Origin: Granulosicoccus sp965214025
Lineage (GTDB): Bacteria > Pseudomonadota > Gammaproteobacteria > Granulosicoccales > Granulosicoccaceae
NCBI GenBank assembly: GCA_965214025.1
Contig: CBDCAW010000083.1
Location: forward strand, 1-64,000
Length of the DNA stretch: 64,000 bases
Reading direction: 5' to 3'
Below, in pieces: positions 8,355 to 17,666 of the stretch; the first letter of the stretch is position 1, and every line of letters begins with the position of its first letter. The notes below the pieces were generated by a model that saw only the letters and a program-made list of their open reading frames with translations, did no database searches and was not told the origin of the DNA. Both the position numbers and the translations under genes were made by a program.

Positions 8355-9062
8355 ATGCAAGAGCGCAGAATCCTGATCATCGAGGATGAAGCCGACATCG
8401 CTCGGCTGATAACCCTGCATCTGGCGGATGACGATACTCAGGTTCATCATGAGGCAGACGGCGCGGCCGGGCTCACCCGCGCATTATGCGAACCGTGGGA
8501 TCTTTTGCTACTCGATCTCTCACTACCGCACTGCGACGGGTTGTGCATCTGCGAATCGGTCCGTCGGCAAAAAGCGACGCTACCGATCGTGATCATCACA
8601 GCACGCAGTGCCGAGGAGGAGCGTATCCGCGGCCTCGACCTGGGCGCCGACGACTACCTCACCAAACCGTTCAGCATCGCTGAGCTCGTCGCCCGGGTAC
8701 GCGCCACTTTCCGCCGTGCCGATGCCCAGGCGTCGACGAAGTCTCATGACTTGCCCGGCGGAACCGTCATCGCGGGCGACATCGAGCTGCGTCCTACCTC
8801 CCATGAAGCCAGCATTGCCGGCCAGCCGGTAGCGCTGACCGCCAAGGAGTTCGATCTGCTGCTGATTTTCTGTCGCTCGCCGGATCGCGTATTTCCACGT
8901 ACGGATCTGCTACGTGAGGTCTGGGGTCATACCCATGATGGCTATGTGCATACAGTCAACACGCACATCAACCGCCTGCGCGCCAAGATCGAACCGGACC
9001 CTTCCACGCCGCGCTACATCACGACGATCTGGGGAGTGGGCTACAAGCTGGCGGTGGCATAA
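8355..9062 (+). CDS. OmpR-family response regulator
   Basis: 235 residues. Receiver domain at about 5-120 with acidic pair E10/D11, phosphoacceptor D54 (LLLLDLSLP), the conserved Thr in ITARS and Lys in YLTKPF. The C-terminal winged helix (about 135-233) shows LTAKEFDLLLIF, the recognition-helix region VHTVNTHINRLRAKIE and TIWGVGYKL. AAGGA precedes the ATG, so this start is preferred over an upstream frame. The histidine kinase follows after 42 bp, forming a two-component operon. A likely target is the spondin-gene promoter, which has an OmpR/PhoB-style repeat array. Confidence 0.92.
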   Translation: MQERRILIIEDEADIARLITLHLADDDTQVHHEADGAAGLTRALCEPWDLLLLDLSLPHCDGLCICESVRRQKATLPIVIITARSAEEERIRGLDLGADDYLTKPFSIAELVARVRATFRRADAQASTKSHDLPGGTVIAGDIELRPTSHEASIAGQPVALTAKEFDLLLIFCRSPDRVFPRTDLLREVWGHTHDGYVHTVNTHINRLRAKIEPDPSTPRYITTIWGVGYKLAVA

Positions 9063-9104
9063 TGTTTCGCGATTCCCGCAGGCAAGATTCCAACCGGCAG
9101 TGCC

Positions 9105-10733
9105 ATGAATGCTCCACGATCCTTATATGTCAGACTCACGTTGGTGTTTCTGGCGATCCTGCTGGCCCTGGGTGTATCTGTGCTCTGGCTTGCCCAGATC
9201 GGCGCGTCGCAGCGCTCGCTCGAGGTGACGCAACGGCTCAACGAACCCGTGGCACGCTACATGGTCGAGAACACGACCTTCATCGATGCCGATGGTCTGC
9301 GCGGCGAGGCTCTCGCCACGCTGGCCCCGCACGTCATGACGATCAACCCGAGCGTACAGGTCTACCTGCTGGACGCCGACGGCGCCGTGGTATCACAAGA
9401 CACCACCCTGAACACCATCGCCCGGCAACACGTCAACCTCGAACCGATACGGCGTTTCCTCGACGACAACGTGGAATACCCGGTGCTGGGCGACGACCCG
9501 CAAGGTGACACTGCCCGACCGTTCTCAGCCTGGCCTGTGACCCGCGACGGTTCGACCTTCGGCTACATCTATGCCGTGCTCGGTAACCCACGCCACGATA
9601 CGCTGCTGGAGGCTCTCGACAAGAGTCGCTCGACCAGGGAGCTGGCGCTTCTGTTGTGCGGCGCCGTGCTGTTCGCAGCGCTGGCAGGCGTGGCGGTGTT
9701 CTTCACCATGACACGCAGGCTGCGCGAGCTCACTCGCCGCGTCGTAAGTGATCGCAATGCCGCATCGACGGATGAACCGCCAGCCGGTATTGCGGCTTGC
9801 TCCGCATCGGGGCATCTGGCCGGCGGTTGCGATGAAATCGACGAGCTGGCGCACGCCTACGAGTCGATGACAGACCAGCTGCGTAGCCAGTACGAGCGCC
9901 TGGCGGCCAGTGACGCGGAACGACGGGACCTGATCGCGTCCGTATCGCACGACCTGCGCACACCCTTGACCACACTGGCAGGCTATCTGGAAACACTCGA
10001 ACTCGGCGAGCAGTCGCTCCGCTCGGACGAACGACGCCGTTATCTCGAGATAGCGCACCGCCATGCGCAGGTGCTGCGAGCGCGTATCGACGAACTGTTC
10101 GAACTGTCGCGACTCTCGACCGACGGCACCACCGTTCGTCCTGAACGCTTCTCGCTCCGGGAACTCGCCCATGACTGCCTGCAGGACTTCGTCCCCCTTG
10201 CGAAGGAGCGCGATATCCAGCTTGACGTCAAGGCCCCCGGCCTGGGCCATGACGATGCGCTGGCCATCGACGCCGACATCGCACTCATCCAGCGATTGCT
10301 GGAGAACCTCGTCGACAACGCACTGCGTCACGTCGACCCCGGTGGCAGGATCGGCGTCGTCCTGACCCGCAACGGCCCGCATGCCTTGCGCGTGGCGGTG
10401 CACGACGATGGCCATGGAATGACGCCTTACGTGGCGAAGCACGCATTCGATTCCTGGTTCTCGTCGAATACCGAATCACGCGAGAGAGGCGGTCTGGGGC
10501 TCGCTATCGTCGAGCGCATCGTAGCGCTGCACGACGGCACCATTCGGTTGGCAAGCCGCGAAGGTCTCGGCACTTGCTTCATGATCGAATTACCGAGCGC
10601 TGCCCCGGCACCGGTGCCGGAGCGCAACCCCGGCACCTCGAAACAGGTGACTCAGCGAATGCGTTCGACCGTCACGCTGACCACCGGATTCCGCCAGTCG
10701 TACTCGTCTGCTGCCAGATCGCCGATACCGTGA
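9105..10733 (+). CDS. Sensor histidine kinase
   Basis: 542 residues. Transmembrane helix 1 (about 10-30), a periplasmic sensor region of about 150 residues, transmembrane helix 2 (about 180-202), then a HAMP-like linker enlarged by a low-complexity insert (about 215-240). The HisKA box ASVSHDLRTPL has phospho-acceptor H282. The HATPase domain has N box (LLENLVDNALRH), G1 (DDGHGM) and G2 (GGLGLAIV). It is the cognate partner of the response regulator just upstream. The last 82 bp overlap the convergent spondin gene. Confidence 0.92.
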   Translation: MNAPRSLYVRLTLVFLAILLALGVSVLWLAQIGASQRSLEVTQRLNEPVARYMVENTTFIDADGLRGEALATLAPHVMTINPSVQVYLLDADGAVVSQDTTLNTIARQHVNLEPIRRFLDDNVEYPVLGDDPQGDTARPFSAWPVTRDGSTFGYIYAVLGNPRHDTLLEALDKSRSTRELALLLCGAVLFAALAGVAVFFTMTRRLRELTRRVVSDRNAASTDEPPAGIAACSASGHLAGGCDEIDELAHAYESMTDQLRSQYERLAASDAERRDLIASVSHDLRTPLTTLAGYLETLELGEQSLRSDERRRYLEIAHRHAQVLRARIDELFELSRLSTDGTTVRPERFSLRELAHDCLQDFVPLAKERDIQLDVKAPGLGHDDALAIDADIALIQRLLENLVDNALRHVDPGGRIGVVLTRNGPHALRVAVHDDGHGMTPYVAKHAFDSWFSSNTESRERGGLGLAIVERIVALHDGTIRLASREGLGTCFMIELPSAAPAPVPERNPGTSKQVTQRMRSTVTLTTGFRQSYSSAARSPIP

Positions 10734-11326
10734 ATACCACTGCTGACATGCACGAACCCTTCACCCTCGGGGCTACCACCATCCTCACCACAGGTGGGAC
10801 CTGGAATGTTCATGCACATCTCGTCGTTGGCTTCGCTACCGGCGTCATAACCGACAGCCATGTACTGGCGCGAACCGTAACGTGGCAGCCGTACTGAGTT
10901 CAGTGCGGCGAAGCTGTCGTTGGTCGGCAACATCATGCTGGCAAAGCTCATCACCTGCTTGCCGGTGGCCGTGATCTCGAATTCGACACTTTCACCAGGG
11001 AACATCAGCCCGCCTTCCGCAGGGCCGGGTATGGTCGTCGCCAGCGACACGCCCGGAAGCGACTCGAGCGTACCCTGCAACGGACCGGTATCGCCGGTTT
11101 CAGCCAGCGTGGCCAGCTCGTCGGAAGACGGCTCACCGAGCGAGAACAGCGATGCCGATTGATCATGCACGGCTGCGAGAATCGGTGTGAGCTGGTTTCC
11201 CGGAGTGATGTTGACGATCGTTACCCGGTAGTCGCGCTCATAAGAACCAGCTTGCACGACAGTAGTGGCCGCGAGAGCGGCTGCACCGGTCACGGCGGAA
11301 ATCGCGAGAAGAGATGTACGGGACAT
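10652..11326 (-). CDS. Secreted spondin-domain protein
   Basis: 224 residues. Signal peptide MSRTSLLAISAVTGAAALAA ending near VQA-GS, then a spondin-N-like fold: YRVTIVNITPGNQLTPILAA at the start, FASMMLPTNDSFAALN in the centre, a CMNIPGPTC cysteine pair, and YDWRNPVVSVTVERI at the end. Bacterial spondin-domain proteins are exported and of unknown role. The frame is open further upstream, but ATG 11326 starts the signal peptide. It overlaps the kinase gene tail to tail and has an activator-type promoter array upstream, so it is probably controlled by that system. Confidence 0.78.
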   Translation of the reverse strand: MSRTSLLAISAVTGAAALAATTVVQAGSYERDYRVTIVNITPGNQLTPILAAVHDQSASLFSLGEPSSDELATLAETGDTGPLQGTLESLPGVSLATTIPGPAEGGLMFPGESVEFEITATGKQVMSFASMMLPTNDSFAALNSVRLPRYGSRQYMAVGYDAGSEANDEMCMNIPGPTCGEDGGSPEGEGFVHVSSGIHGIGDLAADEYDWRNPVVSVTVERIR

Positions 11327-11369
11327 GGCATGAGGCTCTTGTTGAAGGAGGGCACATGCTATCGATCGA

Positions 11370-11410
11370 GTTCTAAACCGAGCGTACCGATTTCCTAACG
11401 GTTTTCTAAC
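11370..11410 (-). promoter_or_regulatory. PhoB/OmpR-style repeat array upstream of the spondin gene
   Basis: Read on the minus strand: CGTTAGAAAAC, CGTTAGGAAAT, an 11-bp segment that matches less well, then GTTTAGAA, all in an 11-bp register. Direct repeats of 11-bp period are typical of OmpR-family regulator sites. The array ends about 8 bp before a -10-like GATAGCAT, the class II activator position, and lies 44-84 bp before the spondin ATG. Confidence 0.6.
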
Positions 11411-11567
11411 GTTCGCGCACTTCAATTGTGATAAGCACAGGCACGAGCAATGGATCGTCCTTGCCTGAGCTCGCTCGCCACGCGGTGCCCGGGCACACTC
11501 AGGTGCGAACCAAGGGCTTGACAAGCATGCGAGACTCTTTCTATCCGATCTCTCAGCGAGCCCTGCC

Positions 11568-13313
11568 ATGAACGAATCATACGAAACGTCAACCGCGTCG
11601 AGCGCGAACGACACGGTTGAGACGGCGTCGTCCGAACCTCGTGGCTCGCTCGGCGCCAGCGATCCCTACGCCCGCGAGCAACAGATCTTCCCGGTTCTTC
11701 CGGACGAACAGATCGAACGCATGGTCGACTATGGCAGCGTCGAATCTTTCGAGACCGGTGAGCTGCTGTTCGAACGCGGGCAACGTGGCGTCGATTTCTT
11801 CCTCATTCTGGACGGAGAGATAGAGATCTTCGACCTGGATGACCAGGGTAAACCCACGGTGATCACCACACACGCACGCCACCAGTTCACCGGTGAGCTC
11901 GATCTGTTCAACAACCGCAAGATCCTGGTGGGTGGTCGCACGGGCACGGCCAGCCGTCTGCTGCGCCTGACGCGGGCGCAGTTCAACCGCATGTACAGTA
12001 CCGAACAGGACATCGGCGAGACCATCATGCGCGCCTTCATCCTACGCCGCAGCGCGTTTCTCCAGCACGATGAGGCCGGTGTCACGGTCATCGGTGAAAC
12101 CAACGATCGTGACCTGATCAGGGTGCGCCGATTCCTGTCTCGCAACGGCTACCCCTCGCGCCACCTGCCGTCGAGCAGTGACGATACGAAACGTTTCGCC
12201 ACCGAACACGACATCGCACTCGATCGCCTGCCCGTGATCTGGACGCCCCTGGGCGAGCCGATGGTGCAGCCATCGATCGCTCAGCTTGCCGATGAGCTGG
12301 GGCTCACCGAAGACATTCCCGACGACCATGTCTTCGACCTCGCGGTGATCGGCGGCGGCCCGGCCGGACTGTCGGCTTGTGTATACGCGGCCTCGGAAAA
12401 CCTCGACACCATCGTGATCGAGGCCGAAGCCCCTGGTGGCCAGGCGGGTACCAGCTCGAAGATCGAGAACTACCTCGGCTTTCCCACCGGCATATCGGGT
12501 CAGGCGTTGGCGGGCCGTGCGTGGATTCAGGGGCAGAAGTTCGGGGCCCACTTCGCGATCGCACGTGCAGCCGAACGCATCCGGCGTACCGACGATACCT
12601 TCGAGATAGGAACCGAAGGTGGGCGAACGGTGCACGCGCGTGCCGTGATCATCGCCTGCGGCGCCACCTATCGACGGCTGAACCTCGACAACTACGAGTG
12701 CTATGAGGGCCAGGGTATTCACTATGCCGCCACGGCGCTGGAGGCTCAGTTCTGCACCGGCACCGACGTGATCGTGGTCGGCGGCGGCAACTCGGCCGGT
12801 CAGGCGGCGGTGTTCCTGTCACGTCATGCAAAGCATGTGCATGTGCTGGTTCGCAGCGATGGCCTGGCTGCCAGCATGTCGGACTATCTCGTCCGGCGTA
12901 TCGATCAATCCAGTCGTATCACCCTGCATCCCCACACGCAGATCACTGCACTGGCCGGGGACCGCCTGCTGCGCCGGGTGACCTGGGAGAACTCGCGCAG
13001 CAATGAAGCGCAAACGCGTGACATATCCAATGTGTTCGTGATGATCGGTGCCGTTCCCAACACGAAGTGGATGGGCGATTGTGTGAAGCTGGACGAGAAA
13101 GGCTTCGTGCTCAGCGGTGCCAATGCGGGCGACAGTGTCGATCACACGCTCGCCCCGTTCCAGACATCGGTACCGGGCATCTATGTGGTGGGCGATGCAC
13201 GTTCGGGCTCTGTCAAGCGAGTCGCATCCGGGGTAGGCGAAGGATCCGTGTGCGTCAGCATGGTGCACGGGTATCTGGCGTCGTTGGCAAATGTTGCCGA
13301 TGAAGCCAGGTGA
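11568..13313 (+). CDS. Cyclic-nucleotide-binding / Trx-fold / TrxR-like flavoprotein
   Basis: 581 residues in three modules. Residues 42-155 are a cNMP-binding domain (GELLFERGQRGVDFFLI, FTGELDLF, GGRTGTASR). About 170-245 are a glutaredoxin/thioredoxin-like domain without a CxxC (VTVIGETNDRDLIRVRRFL). From 255 on comes a low-molecular-weight thioredoxin-reductase fold with FAD motif VIGGGPAGLS, NADPH motif VVGGGNSAGQAAVFL and terminal GIYVVGDARSGSVKRVASGV. The redox CxxC of true TrxR is missing: IHYAATALEAQFC stands there. It may reduce another partner under cyclic-nucleotide control. Monocistronic, divergent from the spondin gene. Confidence 0.83.
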   Translation: MNESYETSTASSANDTVETASSEPRGSLGASDPYAREQQIFPVLPDEQIERMVDYGSVESFETGELLFERGQRGVDFFLILDGEIEIFDLDDQGKPTVITTHARHQFTGELDLFNNRKILVGGRTGTASRLLRLTRAQFNRMYSTEQDIGETIMRAFILRRSAFLQHDEAGVTVIGETNDRDLIRVRRFLSRNGYPSRHLPSSSDDTKRFATEHDIALDRLPVIWTPLGEPMVQPSIAQLADELGLTEDIPDDHVFDLAVIGGGPAGLSACVYAASENLDTIVIEAEAPGGQAGTSSKIENYLGFPTGISGQALAGRAWIQGQKFGAHFAIARAAERIRRTDDTFEIGTEGGRTVHARAVIIACGATYRRLNLDNYECYEGQGIHYAATALEAQFCTGTDVIVVGGGNSAGQAAVFLSRHAKHVHVLVRSDGLAASMSDYLVRRIDQSSRITLHPHTQITALAGDRLLRRVTWENSRSNEAQTRDISNVFVMIGAVPNTKWMGDCVKLDEKGFVLSGANAGDSVDHTLAPFQTSVPGIYVVGDARSGSVKRVASGVGEGSVCVSMVHGYLASLANVADEAR

Positions 13314-13494
13314 TGCGCGCACCATCATCGGCCTGCTGAAACTCGAGCCGCATCCGGGTCGTGGGCTTTCGAGTTCGCAGGCTGCGAACTGGCCGAGCCC
13401 GGCTGGTCACCGTAGGTTGCACATTTCGGCGACATCTTGCGAAACCACTTCATTTCGCAGATGATCCGCCTACACCCGTTCCCTGCCTGCCGCC

Positions 13495-14697
13495 GTGTCC
13501 AACGTCGTTCTCTCCAGCACACCTCGCGTGCGCAGTACACCGTTCACCACGCGTGTGGAGGCAGCCGGTGTTGCCAGCTATACCGTCTACAACCACATGT
13601 TGCTCGCGACGGTTTTTCGTGGCGTCATGAACGACTACTGGCATTTGTGCCAGCACGTGCAGGTCTGGGATGTTTCCTGCGAACGCCAGGTGCAGATACA
13701 AGGCCCTGATGCCAGCAGACTGGTGCAATGGATGACCCCTCGCGACCTCTCCCGGGCGCAGCAAGACCAGTGCTTCTATGTCCCCCTGTGCGATGCGGAC
13801 GGCACCCTGGTCAACGACCCGATCGCCGTACGGGTAGACGAGAACACCTGGTGGCTGAGCATTTCCGACACCGACGTGAAGCTGTGGGCCATGGGGCTGG
13901 CCACCGGTCGCGGGCTGAACGTGAAGGTGACCGAACCTGCGGTCTGGCCCCTGGCGGTGCAGGGCCCGAAGGCGGAGGAGCTCATGGCTCGTGTCTTCGG
14001 CGAGGCGGTGCACGCTATCCGCTTCTTCCGGTTTCGCAGGCTCGACTACCAGGGCCACCCCTTCATCGTGGCGCGTTCCGGCTGGTCGAAACAGGGCGGT
14101 TTCGAGGTATATGTCGACGATGCCGCGCTCGGTCAGGCACTGTGGGACGAACTGTTCGAGAAAGGGGTTGATCTCGACGTAGGCCCCGGTTGCCCCAATC
14201 AGGTAGAGCGGATGGAAAGTGGCCTGCTATCGTTCGGTAACGACATGGACCATCGGCACACGCCGCTGCAATGCGGGCTCGACAAGTTCTGCCACCTCGA
14301 CAGCGGGCTGGACAGCCTGAGCGTCGATGCACTTCGTCGTCAACGTGATGATGGTGTACCGTCGCGGCTGATGGGCATCGTCGTCCCCGGTATGACCCAC
14401 CTGCCTGTCGCGCCGGCGCTGCGGGTCGATGGTGTGGAAACCGGCGACATCCGTTCCGGCAGCTTCTCCGGCAAATACGATGCCTGGTTGTGCTTCGCCT
14501 ACCTCGATGCGACGTACATCGACTCGCTCTGGCAATGCGCCGTCAGCCTGCATTTCGTGTCCGATGGAGAGGAATGGCCGGCGATGATGCTCGAGCTGCC
14601 TTTCGACTTTTCTCTGGTCGATCTGGATATCCGCAGGGACGAACCTCACTACGACCAGCGCCGGGCTTCGGCGGATCTCGGGGAGCGTGTCGCATGA
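13495..14697 (+). CDS. dmdA: Dimethylsulfoniopropionate demethylase
   Basis: A 400-residue GcvT-fold, tetrahydrofolate-dependent protein close to DmdA, which moves a methyl from DMSP to THF and leaves methylmercaptopropionate. Family stretches seen: GVASYTVYNHMLL, VQVWDVSCERQVQIQGPDA, LAVQGPKAEELMARVFGEA, ARSGWSKQGGFEVYV and ERMESGLLSFGNDM. These match DmdA of marine bacteria, from memory, better than glycine-cleavage T protein. The start is GTG 13495. The stop overlaps the metY start (ATGA), so the pair is translationally coupled. A related methyltransferase with another substrate cannot be fully excluded. Confidence 0.8.
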   Translation: MSNVVLSSTPRVRSTPFTTRVEAAGVASYTVYNHMLLATVFRGVMNDYWHLCQHVQVWDVSCERQVQIQGPDASRLVQWMTPRDLSRAQQDQCFYVPLCDADGTLVNDPIAVRVDENTWWLSISDTDVKLWAMGLATGRGLNVKVTEPAVWPLAVQGPKAEELMARVFGEAVHAIRFFRFRRLDYQGHPFIVARSGWSKQGGFEVYVDDAALGQALWDELFEKGVDLDVGPGCPNQVERMESGLLSFGNDMDHRHTPLQCGLDKFCHLDSGLDSLSVDALRRQRDDGVPSRLMGIVVPGMTHLPVAPALRVDGVETGDIRSGSFSGKYDAWLCFAYLDATYIDSLWQCAVSLHFVSDGEEWPAMMLELPFDFSLVDLDIRRDEPHYDQRRASADLGERVA

Positions 14698-16040
14698 GCA
14701 AGGCCTCTTTCTTCGACCCGGCGACCATCGCCCTGCACAGCGGTTACCGACCTGAATCAGATCACGGTAGCCGCGCGGTGCCGATCTACCAGACCACCAG
14801 TTACGCCTTCCAGGACGTGGCGCATGGTGCCGCCCTGTTCAACGTGGAGACCGGCGGCCATATCTACAGCCGCATGACCAATCCAACGGTAGCCGTGCTG
14901 GAGCAGCGCATGGCGGCCCTGGAAGGGGGTGTGGCCTGCGTGTGTACCGCCTCGGGCATGAGCTCTCTGTTCACTACCTTCGCCACCCTGTGTTCACCGG
15001 GCGACCATATCGTATCAGCGGCGCAGATCTACGGCTCCACGGCCACGTTGCTGCGCGCCACGCTGCATCGCTTCGGCATCATGACGAGCTTTGTCGATGT
15101 CAACGATCACGATGCCTTCGCCGCGGCCATCCAGGACAACACGAAACTCCTGTTTTGCGAGTCCATCGGCAATCCGGGCCTGGACATCGCGGATATTCCC
15201 GCGCTCGCTGCGCTGGGCAACCAGCGTAACGTGCCGCTGGTCGTCGATGCCACCTTTGCAACTCCGACCCTGTGCAACCCGATCGCTCACGGCGCCCATG
15301 TCGTGGTGCAATCGCTGACCAAGTGGATCGGCGGTAGCGGAGCCGCGGTCGGCGGTGCGATCATCGATGGCGGCAACTTCGACTGGGGTGCCATCGAAGG
15401 TCGTTTCCCCACGCTCACCGAACCGTATGCACCGTTCCACGGCATCAATTTCTGGGAAGAGTACGGGCCCTCGGCATTGTCGATGCGCATACGCTCGGAA
15501 TCGATGCGCGACTTCGGTGCCACCCTCAGCCCGCAGAACGCATTCCTGCTGATGCAAGGCCTGGAAAGCCTGGCCCTGCGAATGCCGAAGCACGTGGAGA
15601 ACGCCCGGTCCCTGTCGCAGTGGCTACAGGCACACGACAGTGTCGGGTGGGTCAATCACCCTGACCTGCCCGAGCATCCGAACGCCGCCCTGGCGAAACA
15701 GCTGTTCCCGCAAGGTGCAGGCTCCATCCTGAGCTTCGGGGTGAAAGGCGGGGCCGACGCCGGCGCCGCCTTCATGGATGCGCTGACGCTTGCGTCGAAT
15801 CTGGCGAACGTGGGTGATTCGCGCACGCTTGTATTACATCCCGGCTCCACCACTCACTCCCGGCTCGATGCCGATGCGATGGCGGCCGCCGGTATCAGCC
15901 CGGATCTGATTCGCGTATCAGTCGGGATCGAATCGATACGGGACATCAAGGCGGATTTCTCGCTGGGGCTCAAGGCCGCAGCCAAGGTTGCCGCCCGTGC
16001 TCCCGAGGTTGAACACCTCAGCGAAGCAAGACTGACCTGA
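14694..16040 (+). CDS. metY: O-acetylhomoserine sulfhydrylase
   Basis: A 448-residue PLP enzyme of the Cys/Met metabolism family. Seen: YQTTSYAFQDVAHGAALFN near the N-terminus, YSRMTNPTVAVLEQRMAALE, the PLP lysine motif QSLTKWIGGSG, and LHPGSTTHSRL near the C-terminus. Length and HPGSTTHSRL fit MetY, which joins sulfide or methanethiol to O-acetylhomoserine. Coupled to dmdA by a 4-bp overlap, it could turn methanethiol from DMSP breakdown into methionine (inference). A hydrolase gene follows after 1 bp. Confidence 0.88.
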   Translation: MSKASFFDPATIALHSGYRPESDHGSRAVPIYQTTSYAFQDVAHGAALFNVETGGHIYSRMTNPTVAVLEQRMAALEGGVACVCTASGMSSLFTTFATLCSPGDHIVSAAQIYGSTATLLRATLHRFGIMTSFVDVNDHDAFAAAIQDNTKLLFCESIGNPGLDIADIPALAALGNQRNVPLVVDATFATPTLCNPIAHGAHVVVQSLTKWIGGSGAAVGGAIIDGGNFDWGAIEGRFPTLTEPYAPFHGINFWEEYGPSALSMRIRSESMRDFGATLSPQNAFLLMQGLESLALRMPKHVENARSLSQWLQAHDSVGWVNHPDLPEHPNAALAKQLFPQGAGSILSFGVKGGADAGAAFMDALTLASNLANVGDSRTLVLHPGSTTHSRLDADAMAAAGISPDLIRVSVGIESIRDIKADFSLGLKAAAKVAARAPEVEHLSEARLT

Positions 16041-16041
16041 C

Positions 16042-16848
16042 ATGTACCTGGATCTGAAAGGTCGGCGTACGTTCGTCGCCACCGGCGGCAAGCCTTTCGA
16101 TGCCGCATTGCCCGCCGTGGTGTTCTTGCACGGCAGTGGTCTCGACCATCGCTGCTGGGCCTTGCAGACACGCTGGTTCGCGTTTCACGGTTTTTCCGTC
16201 ATCGCACCGGATTTCCCCGGGCATAGCCTCTCGGGCGGAGAACCCTTGACCAGCATCGAGGCCATGGCCGATTGGATAGGGCAGCTTCTCGATACCCTGC
16301 AGGTGTCGCGCTGCAGCCTCGTCGGTCATTCTCAGGGAGCGCTGGTAGCGCTGGAGGTGGCTAAAGCCCGACCCGAGCAGATCGATTCGATCAGCCTGAT
16401 CGCCACGGCCGCCGCCATACCTGTCAACCCGACGTTACTGGCAACCGCCCGGACGGATCGATCAGCCGCTGTGGACGCCATGTTGCAATGGGGCTTCGGA
16501 GCACGCTACCAGTTCGGGCTTTCACGCGTACCGGGGCAGGCACCGATTGCCATCGGCCACCGCATCATGTGCAACAACCCACTGGCAACCGACCTGCAGG
16601 CCTGCAGCGACTATTCGAACGGCGTTGCCGCTGCCGATTCGTTGTCGTGCCCCGCCCAGCTGATACTGGCAGAGCACGACAGGATGACACCGATGGGTCT
16701 CGGCCTCGAACTCGGTGAACGGCTCGAAGGGCTGGTATCAAGCCTGGTGCTGAAGGGGGTTGGCCACATGCTGCCGATGGAGGCACCGGACCGGTGCCTT
16801 TCTGCGTTACAGCCATTCATAACCTCAAAGGCACGGACCGCTACGTGA
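16042..16848 (+). CDS. Alpha/beta hydrolase
   Basis: 268 residues. Oxyanion-hole motif VFLHGSGLDHRCW, nucleophile elbow VGHSQGA, acid region LILAEHDRMTP and catalytic-His region GVGHMLPMEAP. It lies 1 bp after metY in the dmdA operon. The substrate is unknown; an ester or thioester linked to organosulfur breakdown is a guess from context. Confidence 0.85.
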   Translation: MYLDLKGRRTFVATGGKPFDAALPAVVFLHGSGLDHRCWALQTRWFAFHGFSVIAPDFPGHSLSGGEPLTSIEAMADWIGQLLDTLQVSRCSLVGHSQGALVALEVAKARPEQIDSISLIATAAAIPVNPTLLATARTDRSAAVDAMLQWGFGARYQFGLSRVPGQAPIAIGHRIMCNNPLATDLQACSDYSNGVAAADSLSCPAQLILAEHDRMTPMGLGLELGERLEGLVSSLVLKGVGHMLPMEAPDRCLSALQPFITSKARTAT

Positions 16849-16882
16849 CATGTAGTTCACGCATCGGCCCATGGGAGGTGCC

Positions 16883-17377
16883 TTACATCGCGGCCTTGTT
16901 GATGCCCGACGTGGCGAGTTTCGTCATCGACTGATCACCGCTGTAGGTCGCATCCAGACATTCCTGCAGGACCTTCGCATCCTCCTTCAGGTCGAGACGA
17001 TGGGCAAATGCCACCACACAACCGTAGCCCGCGATTGCGTAGTGCGCCATGCGCTGGTACTGCGTGATGATCATCGCATCGCGGGCATCATCGTCACCGA
17101 AGTTCTCATCGATGCTGTGCGAACGCGCCTCCTTCACCAGCCCTTCCATGCCACGGCAGAACTCGTCGTCCGGGCGCACGCCGTGCTTCGACGTCAGCTC
17201 GGTGAGCACCTTCATGCCATCCGTGATACCTGCGATACCACGCTCCAGGGCTTCCTTGAGCTCCGGGTTCGATGCATGCTCGGCAAGGTCACGGATCACC
17301 TTGATCGATTGACCGTTCGCACTGTAGAGATCCTGCAGCTGATCGACGTACACGTCTTTCAAAGAATCGATACTCAT
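16883..17377 (-). CDS. Ferritin-like DUF892 protein (YciE/YciF type)
   Basis: 164 residues, all helical. N-terminal LKDVYVDQLQDLYSANGQSI carries the conserved Glu/Asp-Tyr spacing of DUF892; ALERGIAGITDGMKVL and MIITQYQRMAHYAIAGYG follow in order. The family forms ferritin-like four-helix bundles induced by osmotic or stationary-phase stress, with uncertain biochemistry. It is convergent with the hydrolase gene and divergent from the fatty-acid-oxidation gene across 289 bp. Confidence 0.87.
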   Translation of the reverse strand: MSIDSLKDVYVDQLQDLYSANGQSIKVIRDLAEHASNPELKEALERGIAGITDGMKVLTELTSKHGVRPDDEFCRGMEGLVKEARSHSIDENFGDDDARDAMIITQYQRMAHYAIAGYGCVVAFAHRLDLKEDAKVLQECLDATYSGDQSMTKLATSGINKAAM

Positions 17378-17666
17378 TGCTCACTCCTGACTGGTTGGAT
17401 GATAGCGGATCGTGTCACTGGCCAAACATGTTGGGTATACAGCCCCACGATTCAATGGCCCGAACACGCGTCGGTCAAATCGACAATCGACGGACGGTTC
17501 AGAGCTTCGTCGACAGCGTGGCAAGACGACCTCACTGAACGACCTTGCCGGACGCTCTGACAGGACTGCCCTGTCGCAGTACCTCGGCAAGTGAACCTGT
17601 ACGCGGTGAGGCCGGCAGGTAGATGCCCTATACTGCGAGCACGACCAGCTTCCACGATCTTCCCAC

